NCBI GenBank assembly: GCA_038236865.1
Contig: JBBRZI010000004.1
Location: 4,053-68,052 of the forward strand
Direction of reading: 5' to 3'
Origin: UBA4729 sp038236865
GTDB taxonomy: Bacteria > Patescibacteriota > Saccharimonadia > Saccharimonadales > UBA4665
Length of the DNA stretch: 64,000 nt
Under the pieces are notes generated by a model, which worked only from the letters and a program-made list of their open reading frames with translations, was not told where the DNA came from and searched no databases. Below, one piece after another: positions 17,819 to 26,686 of the stretch. The translations under genes were made by a program, and so were the position numbers. How positions within the stretch are numbered: position 1 is the stretch's first letter; each line of letters opens with the position of its first letter.

Positions 17819-18081
17819 GCTACCTTCTTCTGAATTAAACGTTTAATGAGTATGATTGCCGCTGGTAGGGTAATAACAGTACCGATGAACAATAGGAGCG
17901 GCAACGCCAATACACCAAACAAGCTTATCAGGCCACCGGCCGACATTGCGCTGTAGTACGTATAGGCCGCCCAAGCCAGGAGCGGTAGCCCGAGGCCAAG
18001 CCAATAGGCCGGAGCACGCAATCCCGCGGCACTGCTCGGTTTATTTGAATTAGGGGCCGGTGCAATTACGTTCGCCGTCAT
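17815..18081 (-). CDS. small two-helix membrane protein in the gap operon
   Basis: An 88-residue protein with a polar N-terminus and two hydrophobic helices (about 27-46 and 50-76), ending in KRLIQKKVA. The ATG at 18081 lies 2 nt after the gap stop; the longer in-frame extension would run back into gap. Its stop overlaps the rpiB start (ATGA). No family is recognised. Confidence 0.65.
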   Translation of the reverse strand: MTANVIAPAPNSNKPSSAAGLRAPAYWLGLGLPLLAWAAYTYYSAMSAGGLISLFGVLALPLLLFIGTVITLPAAIILIKRLIQKKVA

Positions 18082-18083
18082 GT

Positions 18084-19118
18084 CTACTCGTGGTCGTGGG
18101 CTTCGCCCTTGTGCAGCAAGCGGCCGGTATCGGCGACGACTTCTACCAGGCGATTGCTGTAGCCCCATTCGTTGTCATACCAGGCGACGACTTTAAGCAT
18201 ATTGCCGGCGACGACAGCCGTCAGGTTGAGGTCAACGATACAACTGTGGCTATTACCAATAAAGTCACTGCTGACGAGCTCTTCTTCGGTTACGCCGAGG
18301 ATACCCTGGTAATAGGGTTCGGTGGCGGCCTGCTTAAACACTTCGTTGACTTCTTCAACCGAAACATTGCGCTTCGTAATGATCACAAAGTCGCTCAGGC
18401 TGACAACGGGGGTAGGAACGCGCACGCTCAGGCCGCCGAAGATGCCAACCAAGGCGGGCAGCGCTTGGCCGGCGGCGATTGAGGCACCGGTGGTGGTAGG
18501 GACAATGTTTTCGGCCGCTGAGCGGGCTTCACGAAGGTCCTTGGCTGGGGCATCCTGCAATTTCTGGCTGGCGGTGTAGCTGTGGATAGTGGTCATCATG
18601 GCTTTTTCGATGCCAAAGTGACTCTCGATAACTGCGGCGACTGGCGTAATACAGTTGGTCGTACAGCTGGCGTTACTGATAATATCGCTGGCGCCATCCA
18701 GCTTGTCTTCGTTGACACCGAGCACAATCGTGGTGGCGCCGTCGCCCTTAGCGGGGGCCGACAGGACAACCTTCTTAGCACCGGCGTCGATATGCGCCCG
18801 GGCTTTAGCCGGGTCAACGAAAAAGCCGGTCGATTCGATGACGACGTCGACGTTGTGCGCAGCCCACGGCAATTTTGAAGGGTCGAGCTCCGCTAGCACC
18901 AGCACGTGTTTGCCGTCAACAATAATGCCGGTTTCATCGTGCCCGACTTCGTGGGCATAGGTGCCGTAATTGCTGTCGTATTTGAGCAAGTGCGCGAGGG
19001 TCTTGGTGTCGGTCAGATCATTAATAGCGACAATGTCGATATCGGTGCGGGCAAAGGCGACTTTGAAGGCGTTGCGCCCGATCCGTCCAAAGCCGTTAAT
19101 TGCGAGTCGTGTCTTCAT
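18084..19118 (-). CDS. gap: glyceraldehyde-3-phosphate dehydrogenase, type I
   Basis: An NAD(P)-dependent glycolytic enzyme of 344 residues. It begins with the dinucleotide fold INGFGRIGRNAF, has the catalytic SNASCTTNCITPV (Cys about 154), an SYTASQ segment and the C-terminal WYDNEWGYSNRLVE. The full-length sequence has no gaps. AAAGGATATACCC precedes the ATG. It heads the operon gap-(88 aa)-rpiB-rpe and has its own well-formed promoter. Confidence 0.98.
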   Translation of the reverse strand: MKTRLAINGFGRIGRNAFKVAFARTDIDIVAINDLTDTKTLAHLLKYDSNYGTYAHEVGHDETGIIVDGKHVLVLAELDPSKLPWAAHNVDVVIESTGFFVDPAKARAHIDAGAKKVVLSAPAKGDGATTIVLGVNEDKLDGASDIISNASCTTNCITPVAAVIESHFGIEKAMMTTIHSYTASQKLQDAPAKDLREARSAAENIVPTTTGASIAAGQALPALVGIFGGLSVRVPTPVVSLSDFVIITKRNVSVEEVNEVFKQAATEPYYQGILGVTEEELVSSDFIGNSHSCIVDLNLTAVVAGNMLKVVAWYDNEWGYSNRLVEVVADTGRLLHKGEAHDHE

Positions 19119-19161
19119 TGGGTATATCCTTTTTGAGTGTCTCTTATAAGCTTATGGTTCT

Positions 19162-19190
19162 ATTGTATAATCAGCCGCTAGCCGATGCAA
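19162..19190 (-). promoter_or_regulatory. promoter of the gap operon
   Basis: On the minus strand TTGCAT (19185-19190), a 17-bp spacer and TACAAT (19162-19167). The leader before gap is about 37 nt and contains the Shine-Dalgarno AAAGGA, so this unit is leadered, unlike many others in the window. Confidence 0.65.
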
Positions 19191-19199
19191 GCGCCGTAT

Positions 19200-19661
19200 C
19201 TAAGCGTGCTGTAGTGCTAAGTTGCCGGTCGCGAACACAAACCCCTCACGCAGAGGCGGGTGAGTCAAACTGGCAAGGGCCTCGTCGTGCGGTACCCACA
19301 GGTAACTACTGTGCTCTCCAGGGTTCAAGACGATCGGCGGATTGACATCCGACAATACGACATGCCCAAAGTGGCGTTCATTGATATGTCCATGCGAGCT
19401 TGGTCGACGAACGGGATATATCAATCTAATTTGATCCTCGCCGAGCATAATGCCCAATTCCTCCCTAACTTCGCGGATGGCCGCTTGTCGGGGCGACTCG
19501 AGGAGTTCTACTCCACCACCAACCAGATCGAGAGTCCCCGGTCGATTCCGATCAGCCGCCGCCCGCCGCAGTAGCAAGTACTCCCCGGCCCGGTTGGAAA
19601 TAACCAGTTTCACCGACCGGATAGCCCGACAAGGCGGTTGTGGATAATAATCGTGCTTCAT
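19200..19661 (-). CDS. NUDIX hydrolase
   Basis: A 153-residue NUDIX-fold protein. The box GGGVELLESPRQAAIREVRE followed by ELGI matches GX5EX7REUXEEXGU and holds the Mg-binding glutamates. Substrates are normally nucleoside diphosphates linked to another moiety and cannot be told here. No Shine-Dalgarno is seen before the ATG. It lies alone between ppa's downstream gene and gap. Confidence 0.85.
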   Translation of the reverse strand: MKHDYYPQPPCRAIRSVKLVISNRAGEYLLLRRAAADRNRPGTLDLVGGGVELLESPRQAAIREVREELGIMLGEDQIRLIYPVRRPSSHGHINERHFGHVVLSDVNPPIVLNPGEHSSYLWVPHDEALASLTHPPLREGFVFATGNLALQHA

Positions 19662-19723
19662 ATTTATTTGTTGATTAAATGATTGCCGTATTATTCGCTT
19701 TTTGTGGTTGTTTTACAAGGCTA

Positions 19724-20110
19724 TTATTCGGATGCGGATTCGACAGGAGTGATGCTCACCAAGTTGGCGAGCCTGAATGAGTACGCAGTAAAGTCGCCCA
19801 CTGCCGTGGAGGGCGATACAAGAGCGACCTCAATAAAGCCATGACAGGCCTCCTTGACTTCGCCCAAGCACCTCAGTGGCTCCCGTTCAGACAGTGGCCC
19901 GTAGGCGCTCCTGGGGCGGCCGCTACCCGGGTCGGGGGTTTGATTGAACTTGACCCACGACGGGCGACCTTCGACCAGCACTTGGCTGCCCACGAGCTCG
20001 CCTACGGCGAGGCGTAACTGTTCTGTGGAGTGCGCTAACGCGTGCGATAACTCCGCGACTGACACCAATTGCTCGTTGACGCTGCCGACTGGGCTGCGCT
20101 CGGCGGTCAT
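19724..20110 (-). CDS. unknown small protein coupled to ppa
   Basis: A 128-residue protein whose ATG overlaps the ppa stop (ATGA), which is the main reason to accept it. The first half is helical, with a possible helix-turn-helix (VAELSHALAHSTEQLRLAVG) followed by a wing-like QVLVEGRPSWVKF. That would suit a winged-helix DNA-binding domain, but this is inference. The gene ends 62 nt before the NUDIX start. No family is recognised. Confidence 0.5.
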   Translation of the reverse strand: MTAERSPVGSVNEQLVSVAELSHALAHSTEQLRLAVGELVGSQVLVEGRPSWVKFNQTPDPGSGRPRSAYGPLSEREPLRCLGEVKEACHGFIEVALVSPSTAVGDFTAYSFRLANLVSITPVESASE

Positions 20111-20643
20111 CTTAGCGTGGCCTGGTAGCGCGTGATTGACTCGGCGATGATAACCTTAGCAGCGGCGGCATCGCCCCAGCCGAGGACCGTAGTGGTGCCG
20201 GGCTGCTTGAGATCTTTATAGTGGGTAAAGTGCTCGGTGATTTGCTGCTGCCAGCGCTCGCCGAGGTCAGCTAGTGAATTGATGCTATCGCCGGTGTTGC
20301 GGTCGTCAACCGGGACGACCACGACCTTATGGTCGGCTTCGCCGCCGTCTTCAAAGTTCATGATACCGATAATCTTAGCCTGCAGCCAGACGCCGGTCGG
20401 GATTGGTTCGGCGCAGACTACCAGGGTATCGAGCTCGTCGCCGTCTTCATCGAGCGTCTGAGGAATAAAGCCATAGTTCACCGGTTTGGCAAAAATAGCC
20501 GGTTCAACCCGGTCGAGCATAAAACAGGCGCGCGCCCGATCCCACTCAATTTTGAGGAAGCTGCCTTGGGGGATTTCGACCACTGTATTAACGACGCCGT
20601 TTTGATAATCACCGGTTTCTAGAACTTTGTTGAAATCTGCCAT
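20107..20643 (-). CDS. ppa: inorganic pyrophosphatase
   Basis: A family I soluble pyrophosphatase of 178 residues, hydrolysing PPi produced by polymerase and activating enzymes. The signature aspartates lie in DEDGDELDTLVV, with VVEIPQGSFLKIEWD at the N-terminus and KVVVVPVDDRN further on. AAGGAGTTATC precedes the ATG. It is divergent from the GDPD gene, with 121 bp between them. Confidence 0.95.
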   Translation of the reverse strand: MADFNKVLETGDYQNGVVNTVVEIPQGSFLKIEWDRARACFMLDRVEPAIFAKPVNYGFIPQTLDEDGDELDTLVVCAEPIPTGVWLQAKIIGIMNFEDGGEADHKVVVVPVDDRNTGDSINSLADLGERWQQQITEHFTHYKDLKQPGTTTVLGWGDAAAAKVIIAESITRYQATLR

Positions 20644-20764
20644 GATAACTCCTTATTATGCTTTTGCCCGTTTAAAAATATTGTACACTACTACTAGTGA
20701 ACCAATTCCATATCTCTCTCCCCCGCCAACTCGGCTTCCCCAAAAAGTCAGCAGAAAGTAATAC

Positions 20765-21445
20765 ATGAAGACTCGTCTAAAAATTATTGGCCATCGCGGC
20801 GCCCGCGGCTTGGCACCGGAGAATACGATTGCTTCGCTCTTAAAAGCCATCGAGCACAATGTCGACGAAATTGAGTGCGACGTACATGTTACCAAAGACC
20901 ATGTGGCGGTGCTTTCGCACGATGACCACTTGATTGATCATGCTGGCAATAAAATAGCCGTACTGCAGCACACCCTAGCCGAGCTCCGTGAGCACAAACC
21001 CGATTTGGCGCGTATGGACGATGCCATTTTGGCTGTCAACCGGGCAGTCCCGATCCAGTTCGAAATCAAACCGACCGTCGTCATTCACCCAGCGGTTATC
21101 GTTATAAAACACTTCCTCGCCACCGGCTGGGAGCCAACCGACTTTCTGATCGGCTCCTTTAGTTGGCCCACACTCCTGGCCGCCGAGCGGGAATTGCCCG
21201 CTATACAAAAGGTCATTATCGAACGCTGGAGCGGCCTCCGGGCCATCTCCCGGGCCCGTCGGCTCGGCACCAAACGCCTCAGCATGAACGAGACTTGGCT
21301 CTGGAGCGGCTTTGTACGCAGTGTCGCCGCTCGTGGCTACGAGCTCTCCCCCTACACGATTAACCAGCCGAGCCGAGCCCGCAAACTTGCTAAATACGGC
21401 CTGAGCGGCGTCATTACTGATTTTCCCGACCGCTTTGAAGACTAG
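20765..21445 (+). CDS. glycerophosphodiester phosphodiesterase
   Basis: A 226-residue GDPD-family TIM barrel. IGHRGARGLAPENT (catalytic His and Arg), EIECDVHVTKDHVAVLSHD (metal-binding acids and second catalytic His) and a later FEIKP strand are intact. It cleaves glycerophosphodiesters to glycerol-3-phosphate and an alcohol. No signal peptide is present, so it is cytoplasmic. The next gene starts 14 nt later but has its own -10 element. Confidence 0.92.
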   Translation: MKTRLKIIGHRGARGLAPENTIASLLKAIEHNVDEIECDVHVTKDHVAVLSHDDHLIDHAGNKIAVLQHTLAELREHKPDLARMDDAILAVNRAVPIQFEIKPTVVIHPAVIVIKHFLATGWEPTDFLIGSFSWPTLLAAERELPAIQKVIIERWSGLRAISRARRLGTKRLSMNETWLWSGFVRSVAARGYELSPYTINQPSRARKLAKYGLSGVITDFPDRFED

Positions 21446-21447
21446 GC

Positions 21448-21453
21448 TATACT
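21448..21453 (+). promoter_or_regulatory. -10 element of a leaderless oxidoreductase promoter
   Basis: TATACT ends 6 nt before the ATG at 21460, which sits in the 14-bp gap after the GDPD gene. This predicts a leaderless transcript start at the ATG. No convincing -35 was seen. Confidence 0.45.
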
Positions 21454-21459
21454 AATACA

Positions 21460-22161
21460 ATGCGTATAGCCTTTGATCACGCCGTCACCGAGACAGCTTC
21501 AATCAAGACTTATTATTTCCGGTCAGCCGAGCCGCTACGCTACAGCGCCGGGCAGTTCATCGAGCTGACCCTGCCGCACGATAACCCTGACTCGCGTGGC
21601 ATCAAGCGCTGGTTCAGCCTCTCCTCCTCGCCCAGCCAAGCGCTCCTCGGCATTACGACTCGACTAAGCACCGACGGGAGCAGTTTCAAAGCAGCCCTGC
21701 AAGCCCTCACGCCCGGTGCTGAGCTCACCATGAGCGCTGCCATGGGCGACTTTGTGCTACCCCGAAACGTCGACACGCCATTGACGTTTGTGGCCGGCGG
21801 CATCGGCATCACGCCCGTGCACAGTATCTTGCAGTGGCTGATCGATACTGATGAACAGCGCCCCATAAAAGTTCTCTACGCGGTACGTAACGAAGACGAT
21901 ATTGCGTTTCTTGATACGTTCGGGGCCGCCAAACAGTACGTGACCATTGTCGTTCGCGAACCCTCAGCCGCGTGGGGCGGCGAACGCGGCCAGATCGATG
22001 CCGAGATGATTATCGGGCTGCAACAACCCACCGCCAATACGCTGGTCTACGTTTCGGGCCCCGAAGCCATGACCGAGAGTCTGGCGGCAGACCTGATCAC
22101 CGCTGGCTTGCGGGTAGATCAAGTTGTGCGTGACAGCTTCCCTGGTTATAGCCACCTTTAG
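21460..22161 (+). CDS. FAD/NAD(P)-binding oxidoreductase (FNR-like)
   Basis: A 233-residue ferredoxin-NADP reductase-type module. The FAD-binding RWFSLSSSP motif lies near 50, with AGQFIELTLP before it; the NAD(P) motif GGIGITPVHSIL lies near 110, followed by VLYAVRNEDDIAF and VYVSGPEAM. There is no [2Fe-2S] ferredoxin domain or membrane segment, so an electron partner must be separate. A paralogue of the same design is encoded at 54069-54782. Confidence 0.9.
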   Translation: MRIAFDHAVTETASIKTYYFRSAEPLRYSAGQFIELTLPHDNPDSRGIKRWFSLSSSPSQALLGITTRLSTDGSSFKAALQALTPGAELTMSAAMGDFVLPRNVDTPLTFVAGGIGITPVHSILQWLIDTDEQRPIKVLYAVRNEDDIAFLDTFGAAKQYVTIVVREPSAAWGGERGQIDAEMIIGLQQPTANTLVYVSGPEAMTESLAADLITAGLRVDQVVRDSFPGYSHL

Positions 22162-22170
22162 TTTTGTCGC

Positions 22171-23232
22171 TTAGTTCTGAATCGGATGCGGGTGACCCTC
22201 GAGGTACTCGCGAATTTTGAGAGCGGCAGTGGCGCCTTCGCCAGTGGCGGAAGCAATTTGCATGGTAGCGCCTGAGCGGATATCGCCGGCGGCAAACACA
22301 CCGTTCATGTTCGTTTGCAAATTAGCGTCAGTCAGGACGAAGCCGATGGCGTCCATCAAGATGGGAGTGGTGCGCAGGAATTGCGAGTTCGGTTCGAGGC
22401 CGACAAACACAAAGACACCATCAGTTTCAAACGCAACTTTTTGGCCGTCTTTGGTACCGAGCACTTTAGTAACCGAACGGTCAACGCCCACAATCTCATC
22501 AGTTGTGGTGTGTAAATGGACGGTAATCTTGCCAGCTTCGACCAGCTTTTGCATATCATGCTGCAAAACGTCGCTGGCTTTGATGGTGGAGCGGACTAAC
22601 AGATCGATATGGCTGGCAAAACGCGTCAGGAAGATAGCCTCTTGGATGGCCGAGTTGCCGCCGCCGACCACGCACAAGCGCTTTTCCCGGTAAAAGGCGC
22701 CGTCGCAGGTGGCACAATAGTGAACACCGCGGGCGTAGTATTCAACTTCGCCGGGGACACCGATTTTTTTATAATCACTGCCAGTGGCTATCAACACCAC
22801 GCGGGCGAGCATATCGCCGCTGGTTGTCTCCAGACGCTTATATTTACCTTCGTCGTGGATGCCGGTAACTTCGCCGAGCTCAATAACCGCACCAAAGCGT
22901 TCAGCTTGGCGGCGCAAATCATCGGCTAACTTTAAGCCCTCAACGCCATCGGGAAACCCGGGGTAGTTATCAATTTTATCGGTGACAGCCGCGAGGCCGC
23001 CGACGACGCCACGCTCAAACAGCAGTGTCTGAATGTCTTCGCGCGTGGTGTAGATAGCGGCTGTCAGAGCGGCCGGGCCGGCGCCAATAATAACTACCTC
23101 GTGGGTCGGCACGGCCGCTGTCGGTTCTAGCGAGGGGCTAACTTTGAGAAGATTGAGCAAGGTCTCATTACTTGTACTCTGGGCGGTGGGGCTAGCAGCG
23201 CTTACTGCCGCGGTGGTCTTGTCTTCTGTCAT
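22171..23232 (-). CDS. trxB: thioredoxin reductase
   Basis: An NADPH-dependent FAD disulfide reductase. The FAD-binding GAGPAALTAAIY starts at residue 50, the redox-active CATC is at 173-176, the NADPH site is GGGNSAIQEA, and the C-terminal FAD motif is GVFAAGDIRSG. The 353 residues include an unusual 40-residue Ser/Thr-rich N-terminal extension before the Rossmann fold. AGGATGAT lies just before the ATG. It probably reduces thioredoxin or the nearby glutaredoxin-like protein (23392-23649). Confidence 0.95.
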   Translation of the reverse strand: MTEDKTTAAVSAASPTAQSTSNETLLNLLKVSPSLEPTAAVPTHEVVIIGAGPAALTAAIYTTREDIQTLLFERGVVGGLAAVTDKIDNYPGFPDGVEGLKLADDLRRQAERFGAVIELGEVTGIHDEGKYKRLETTSGDMLARVVLIATGSDYKKIGVPGEVEYYARGVHYCATCDGAFYREKRLCVVGGGNSAIQEAIFLTRFASHIDLLVRSTIKASDVLQHDMQKLVEAGKITVHLHTTTDEIVGVDRSVTKVLGTKDGQKVAFETDGVFVFVGLEPNSQFLRTTPILMDAIGFVLTDANLQTNMNGVFAAGDIRSGATMQIASATGEGATAALKIREYLEGHPHPIQN

Positions 23233-23391
23233 ATCATCCTATTCTACGGCATGGCCGCGGCTGTACATAAATTATATTGGTAAAAAGTAGAGAATTCACC
23301 CAATTGAAAGTAGCGTCGGCTAAAGGCCGCTTTTAAATTGTCTGAACGCTACCGTCTCAGGCGTAGTGTGCCGTACGGGCGGACGTTACGT

Positions 23392-23649
23392 TCAAGCTGC
23401 GTAGGCGACGGCCGGGGCAAGCCTGGCTAAATTATACCCAACGATAACGTCTTGACTGTCATCCTCTTGAGTCACGACCGTGACGGGAACCGTCATGGCG
23501 CCGCTCAGGCTAATGGCTTCGGCTTGGCGCTCGGGGTACGTATCGAGGTTGACCTCTTCGTAAACAACGCCTTTGGCGCCCAGGTATTTCTTAACCATCT
23601 GGCAGTAGCCGCAGGTATTAGTGGTGAAGATAGTGACATTTTTTGGCAT
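23392..23649 (-). CDS. glutaredoxin-like thiol redox protein
   Basis: An 85-residue thioredoxin-fold protein with CGYC at residues 13-16, followed by QMVKKYLGAKGVVYEEVN, then the cis-Pro segment TVPVTVV. It resembles NrdH/glutaredoxin-type proteins that take electrons from thioredoxin reductase. AAAGGG precedes the ATG. trxB is the next gene downstream on the same strand, 160 nt away. Another glutaredoxin with CPYC is at 60207-60455. Confidence 0.88.
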   Translation of the reverse strand: MPKNVTIFTTNTCGYCQMVKKYLGAKGVVYEEVNLDTYPERQAEAISLSGAMTVPVTVVTQEDDSQDVIVGYNLARLAPAVAYAA

Positions 23650-23738
23650 GATGACCCTTTTGTTAGTTTTATGTTACGTGCTCGCTTTGAGCTGTTTTAT
23701 TCCCAAATACTCTCACGAATTTGTGTACATGAATTATT

Positions 23739-23776
23739 ATATATAGCGCTTATGAATTTAGCAATACGCTATATAT
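23739..23776. repeat. 10-bp perfect inverted repeat upstream of the glutaredoxin gene
   Basis: ATATATAGCG (23739-23748) and CGCTATATAT (23767-23776) are perfect inverted arms with an 18-nt AT-rich centre. The element lies between the FKBP gene and the glutaredoxin gene, both on the minus strand. It could be an operator or a weak hairpin; no T tract follows, so a terminator is less likely. Confidence 0.5.
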
Positions 23777-23797
23777 TGTGTTTTTTAGTACAATCCT

Positions 23798-24346
23798 CTA
23801 CTGGCCAATCTTATACAATGTAACGTCAAAAACCAGGTCAGCGTTCGCCGGGATACCCGAACCACTCGGTGGGTTGGCGCCATAAGCTAGGGCGGCCGGA
23901 ATGAGCAAACGGCGCGTACCGTCAACTTTCATGCCGGGGATGCCTTGGGTCCAGCCAGCGATGACTTGGCTGAGCGGGAACGTGGCCGTTTGGCCGCTAT
24001 CTTTTGAGCTCTGGAAGATGACGCCGGTACCGGCAACTGCCCCGGTGTAGTCAACGGTGACGGTGTCGCCGGCTTTCACTTCTTGACCGGTGCCGGGAGT
24101 GGTATCGATTTTCTGAAGCTCGCTAATTTGACTGACTGGCGTGAAATTCGTAAGTATAGTGCCTTGTAACATATTCTTATTGTCCTTTGCTTTAGTTTGA
24201 AGTGATTTCGTTGCGTCCGCGACTTTCTTCTGAGCATTATTCTGTTGCACCATGGACATGATGACCGCCACAGTTAGTGCCGACGATGTCCCTAAAAATA
24301 ATATTGCTCCGAAAAGCGCAAAAATACGCTCACGTTTGCGTGCCAT
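23798..24346 (-). CDS. membrane-anchored FKBP-type peptidyl-prolyl isomerase
   Basis: A 182-residue protein. Residues 8-30 form an N-terminal membrane anchor or uncleaved signal (IFALFGAILFLGTSSALTVAVI), followed by a Q/N/K-rich linker. The FKBP domain spans about 85-182, with VKAGDTVTVDYTGAV, GWTQGIPGMKVDGTRRLLIP and ALAYGANPPSGSGIPANADLVFDV. It would act outside the membrane on exported proteins. GGAGG is about 12 nt before the ATG, a longer spacing than usual. Confidence 0.92.
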   Translation of the reverse strand: MARKRERIFALFGAILFLGTSSALTVAVIMSMVQQNNAQKKVADATKSLQTKAKDNKNMLQGTILTNFTPVSQISELQKIDTTPGTGQEVKAGDTVTVDYTGAVAGTGVIFQSSKDSGQTATFPLSQVIAGWTQGIPGMKVDGTRRLLIPAALAYGANPPSGSGIPANADLVFDVTLYKIGQ

Positions 24347-24391
24347 AATAGTGTGTCTCCTCCACTTATTTCAACCTGTAGTATAGCCTAC

Positions 24392-24841
24392 TTAAGAGTT
24401 AATCGTAAGGGTAATTGGTGCCGTTGGGAAGTTGTTGGCGAGATTCTCCAGCAACAATTGCTTAAGCTCAATTGGCAGTACATTAGTAGCCGGCAGTTCG
24501 GCGAGTGGTAGCCACATCGGTACGAATAGGTTTTGACCGCCGGCGTGTATTTTTGCCTCGGCCGAATCCGGTGCCAGCATTGGCTCACCGCTCACATACT
24601 CACAGGTATAAATGTATTGGATACCGTACATCGAACCGGCGTCCTCGATAACGACCAGGCGGGGATTTTGAATAACGATACCAGTTTCTTCGGCGACTTC
24701 TCGGTAGAGCGCTTGCTCGGCCGACTCACCCATGTCGATACCACCACCCACCAGCGAGTAGTACTCATGGCCGAATTTATTGCGTTTCATAATCAAAAGG
24801 TGATCATCTTTTAGCACGATGGCGCGAACGGCTTGTCTCAT
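24392..24841 (-). CDS. NUDIX hydrolase (leaderless start)
   Basis: A 149-residue NUDIX protein. The box GGGIDMGESAEQALYREVAE plus ETGI is intact. The start MRQAVRAIVLKDDHLL at 24841 is chosen over a GTG eight codons earlier: TACTAT ends exactly 6 nt before this ATG, which is the pattern seen at many other genes here, and the family fold begins immediately. The substrate is unknown. It lies between FKBP and the ABC exporter on the same strand. Confidence 0.85.
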   Translation of the reverse strand: MRQAVRAIVLKDDHLLIMKRNKFGHEYYSLVGGGIDMGESAEQALYREVAEETGIVIQNPRLVVIEDAGSMYGIQYIYTCEYVSGEPMLAPDSAEAKIHAGGQNLFVPMWLPLAELPATNVLPIELKQLLLENLANNFPTAPITLTINS

Positions 24842-24886
24842 GGCTCTATAGTAACGAGTAAACACGAATTAGGGAAGCTGGAATAG

Positions 24887-26656
24887 CTAAGCAGCCATCT
24901 CGTAGTCTTTGAGTTTCTTTTTGGCGGCTTCGCTATTGCCCTGTTGCAACTCGAGCAGTTGGGCGTAAATACCGTGACTAGCTGCCAGCTCGCGCGGTGA
25001 GCCGATTTCATCGACCCGGCCCTGCTTAATTGTCACGATCTGGTCAACCGCTTGGATGGTGCTCAGGCGGTGGGCAATGATGAGTGTCGTACGGCCTTTC
25101 ATGAGGCGTTCGAGGGCTTCATGGACCGAGCGCTCACTTTTGCTGTCGAGACTGCTGGTGGCTTCGTCGAGAATGAGGATCGGCGCATCCTTCAATAAGG
25201 CCCGGGCGATGGCCAGGCGTTGTTTTTGACCACCGCTCAGCTTCAGCCCACGCTCGCCAATCTGACTGTCATAACCCTTATCGAAGCTGCTGATAAATTC
25301 ATGGGCATTGGCAGCCTTAGCGGCCGCCTCGACCTGCTGGTGCGTCGCCGTTGGGTTGGCGTAAGCGATATTTTCACGGACCGTGCCGCTAAAGAGCGCC
25401 GGCTCCTGGAACACAACGGCCACATTCGAGCGCAAACTCGACTGGCTGACTGTACTGATGTCTTGGCCGTCGATACGGATCGTGCCACTGTCGATATCAT
25501 ACAGCCGGAGCAGCACACTAGTAATCGTCGTCTTGCCTTCGCCGCTTTCACCGACCAGCGCGGTCTTGCTGTCGGCCGGCAAATCAAAGCTCACGCCTTT
25601 GAGCACTTTGTGCTTGTCATAGCCAAACACCACGTCGCTAAATGACACGGCCGCGTCACTCACCGTAAGTGTCCGAGCCTCGGCCTGGTCGGTCACGGCG
25701 GGCGGCGTCTCCATGATGGCAAAATAGTCACGGCTATCGGTGACGGCCCGTTGAAAGTTATCTACCATAAAGCTGATCGTAAAAATCGGAATCCGTATTT
25801 GAGTGCTAAACAGGATCAGCGCCACCACCGTGCCGGGCGACAACTGGCCGTGAGCCCCCTGTATAAAAATAAATAAATACACGCCCAAGAAAATAATATT
25901 GAGTACCGAACGCCGATAGACATCATTGCTATGCCAGTGCTTGGACTGCGGCCGGTTGATTGCAATGACGTTCTGGTAGCGTCCAGCGAACAAACTAAGT
26001 TCCCGCTTCTCCTGCAAATAGGTTTTGACGACTTTGACTTGGTTAATGACCTCGGCAAACCGCCCGTTCGCCACATCGAAGTTGTGGTTTTTGCGGGTCT
26101 GGTACTTCTGCCACTTTGGGCTGCTCCGAATCGTCAGTAAAATGTAGATTGGATAGAGTGAGGCCAGCAGCACGCCGACCTGCCAGCTGTAGTGAAACGC
26201 TACCGCCAGCGTAAAAATCGTCGTGAAGATTAATTGCAAGAAGTTGTTGGTAATGAACTGGAAAAAGTTGGTGATTTGGGTAATCGACCGGTTGAGCCGG
26301 TTGATTATTTTACCGGTCAGCTCAGTGTCGTAGAACTGCTGCGGCAGGCTCAACAAGTGCTGGTAGTAGCGGTGGCTCAGGTGATATTGCAAGCGGCCCT
26401 GCAGCTGGTCGCCGAAGTAGCCGCCGACATTACTAAACAGCGTCGAGAACATGTCGAGCAGAAATATAAACATCGCCAAGCTCACGAGGTAGTGGACGTT
26501 GGCGTTGGTGCCATGGCGGAGCTCATTGATCGCCCAGCCGGCCAACAGCGGTTGCATGACGCCCATTAAAGCCAGCAAGACGGTCAGCAGACTGATGCCG
26601 ACGTAATACGGCCACAAGTCGCGGGTAAAGCGGATAATCCGCCAGATGTCTTTCAC
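24887..26656 (-). CDS. ABC exporter, fused membrane and ATPase domains
   Basis: A 589-residue half-transporter of the MsbA/LmrA type. The N-terminal six-helix domain spans about 1-310. The ATPase domain has Walker A GESGEGKTT, Q-loop FQEPALF, signature LSGGQKQRLAIARALL, Walker B ILILDEATS and H-loop AHRLSTI. It would work as a homodimer, exporting lipids, peptides or drugs; the substrate cannot be determined. The start is a GTG at 26656, with TAAGCT ending 6 nt upstream. Confidence 0.93.
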   Translation of the reverse strand: MKDIWRIIRFTRDLWPYYVGISLLTVLLALMGVMQPLLAGWAINELRHGTNANVHYLVSLAMFIFLLDMFSTLFSNVGGYFGDQLQGRLQYHLSHRYYQHLLSLPQQFYDTELTGKIINRLNRSITQITNFFQFITNNFLQLIFTTIFTLAVAFHYSWQVGVLLASLYPIYILLTIRSSPKWQKYQTRKNHNFDVANGRFAEVINQVKVVKTYLQEKRELSLFAGRYQNVIAINRPQSKHWHSNDVYRRSVLNIIFLGVYLFIFIQGAHGQLSPGTVVALILFSTQIRIPIFTISFMVDNFQRAVTDSRDYFAIMETPPAVTDQAEARTLTVSDAAVSFSDVVFGYDKHKVLKGVSFDLPADSKTALVGESGEGKTTITSVLLRLYDIDSGTIRIDGQDISTVSQSSLRSNVAVVFQEPALFSGTVRENIAYANPTATHQQVEAAAKAANAHEFISSFDKGYDSQIGERGLKLSGGQKQRLAIARALLKDAPILILDEATSSLDSKSERSVHEALERLMKGRTTLIIAHRLSTIQAVDQIVTIKQGRVDEIGSPRELAASHGIYAQLLELQQGNSEAAKKKLKDYEMAA

Positions 26657-26686
26657 GTTTCTAGCTTAGCATAGGATTTTACTGAT

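Noticed and set aside
23280..23391. CRISPR or riboswitch-like element between trxB and glutaredoxin
   Set aside because: Only short partial inverted repeats (GTAGCG/CGCTAC) are present; no repeat-spacer pattern and no recognised RNA motif.
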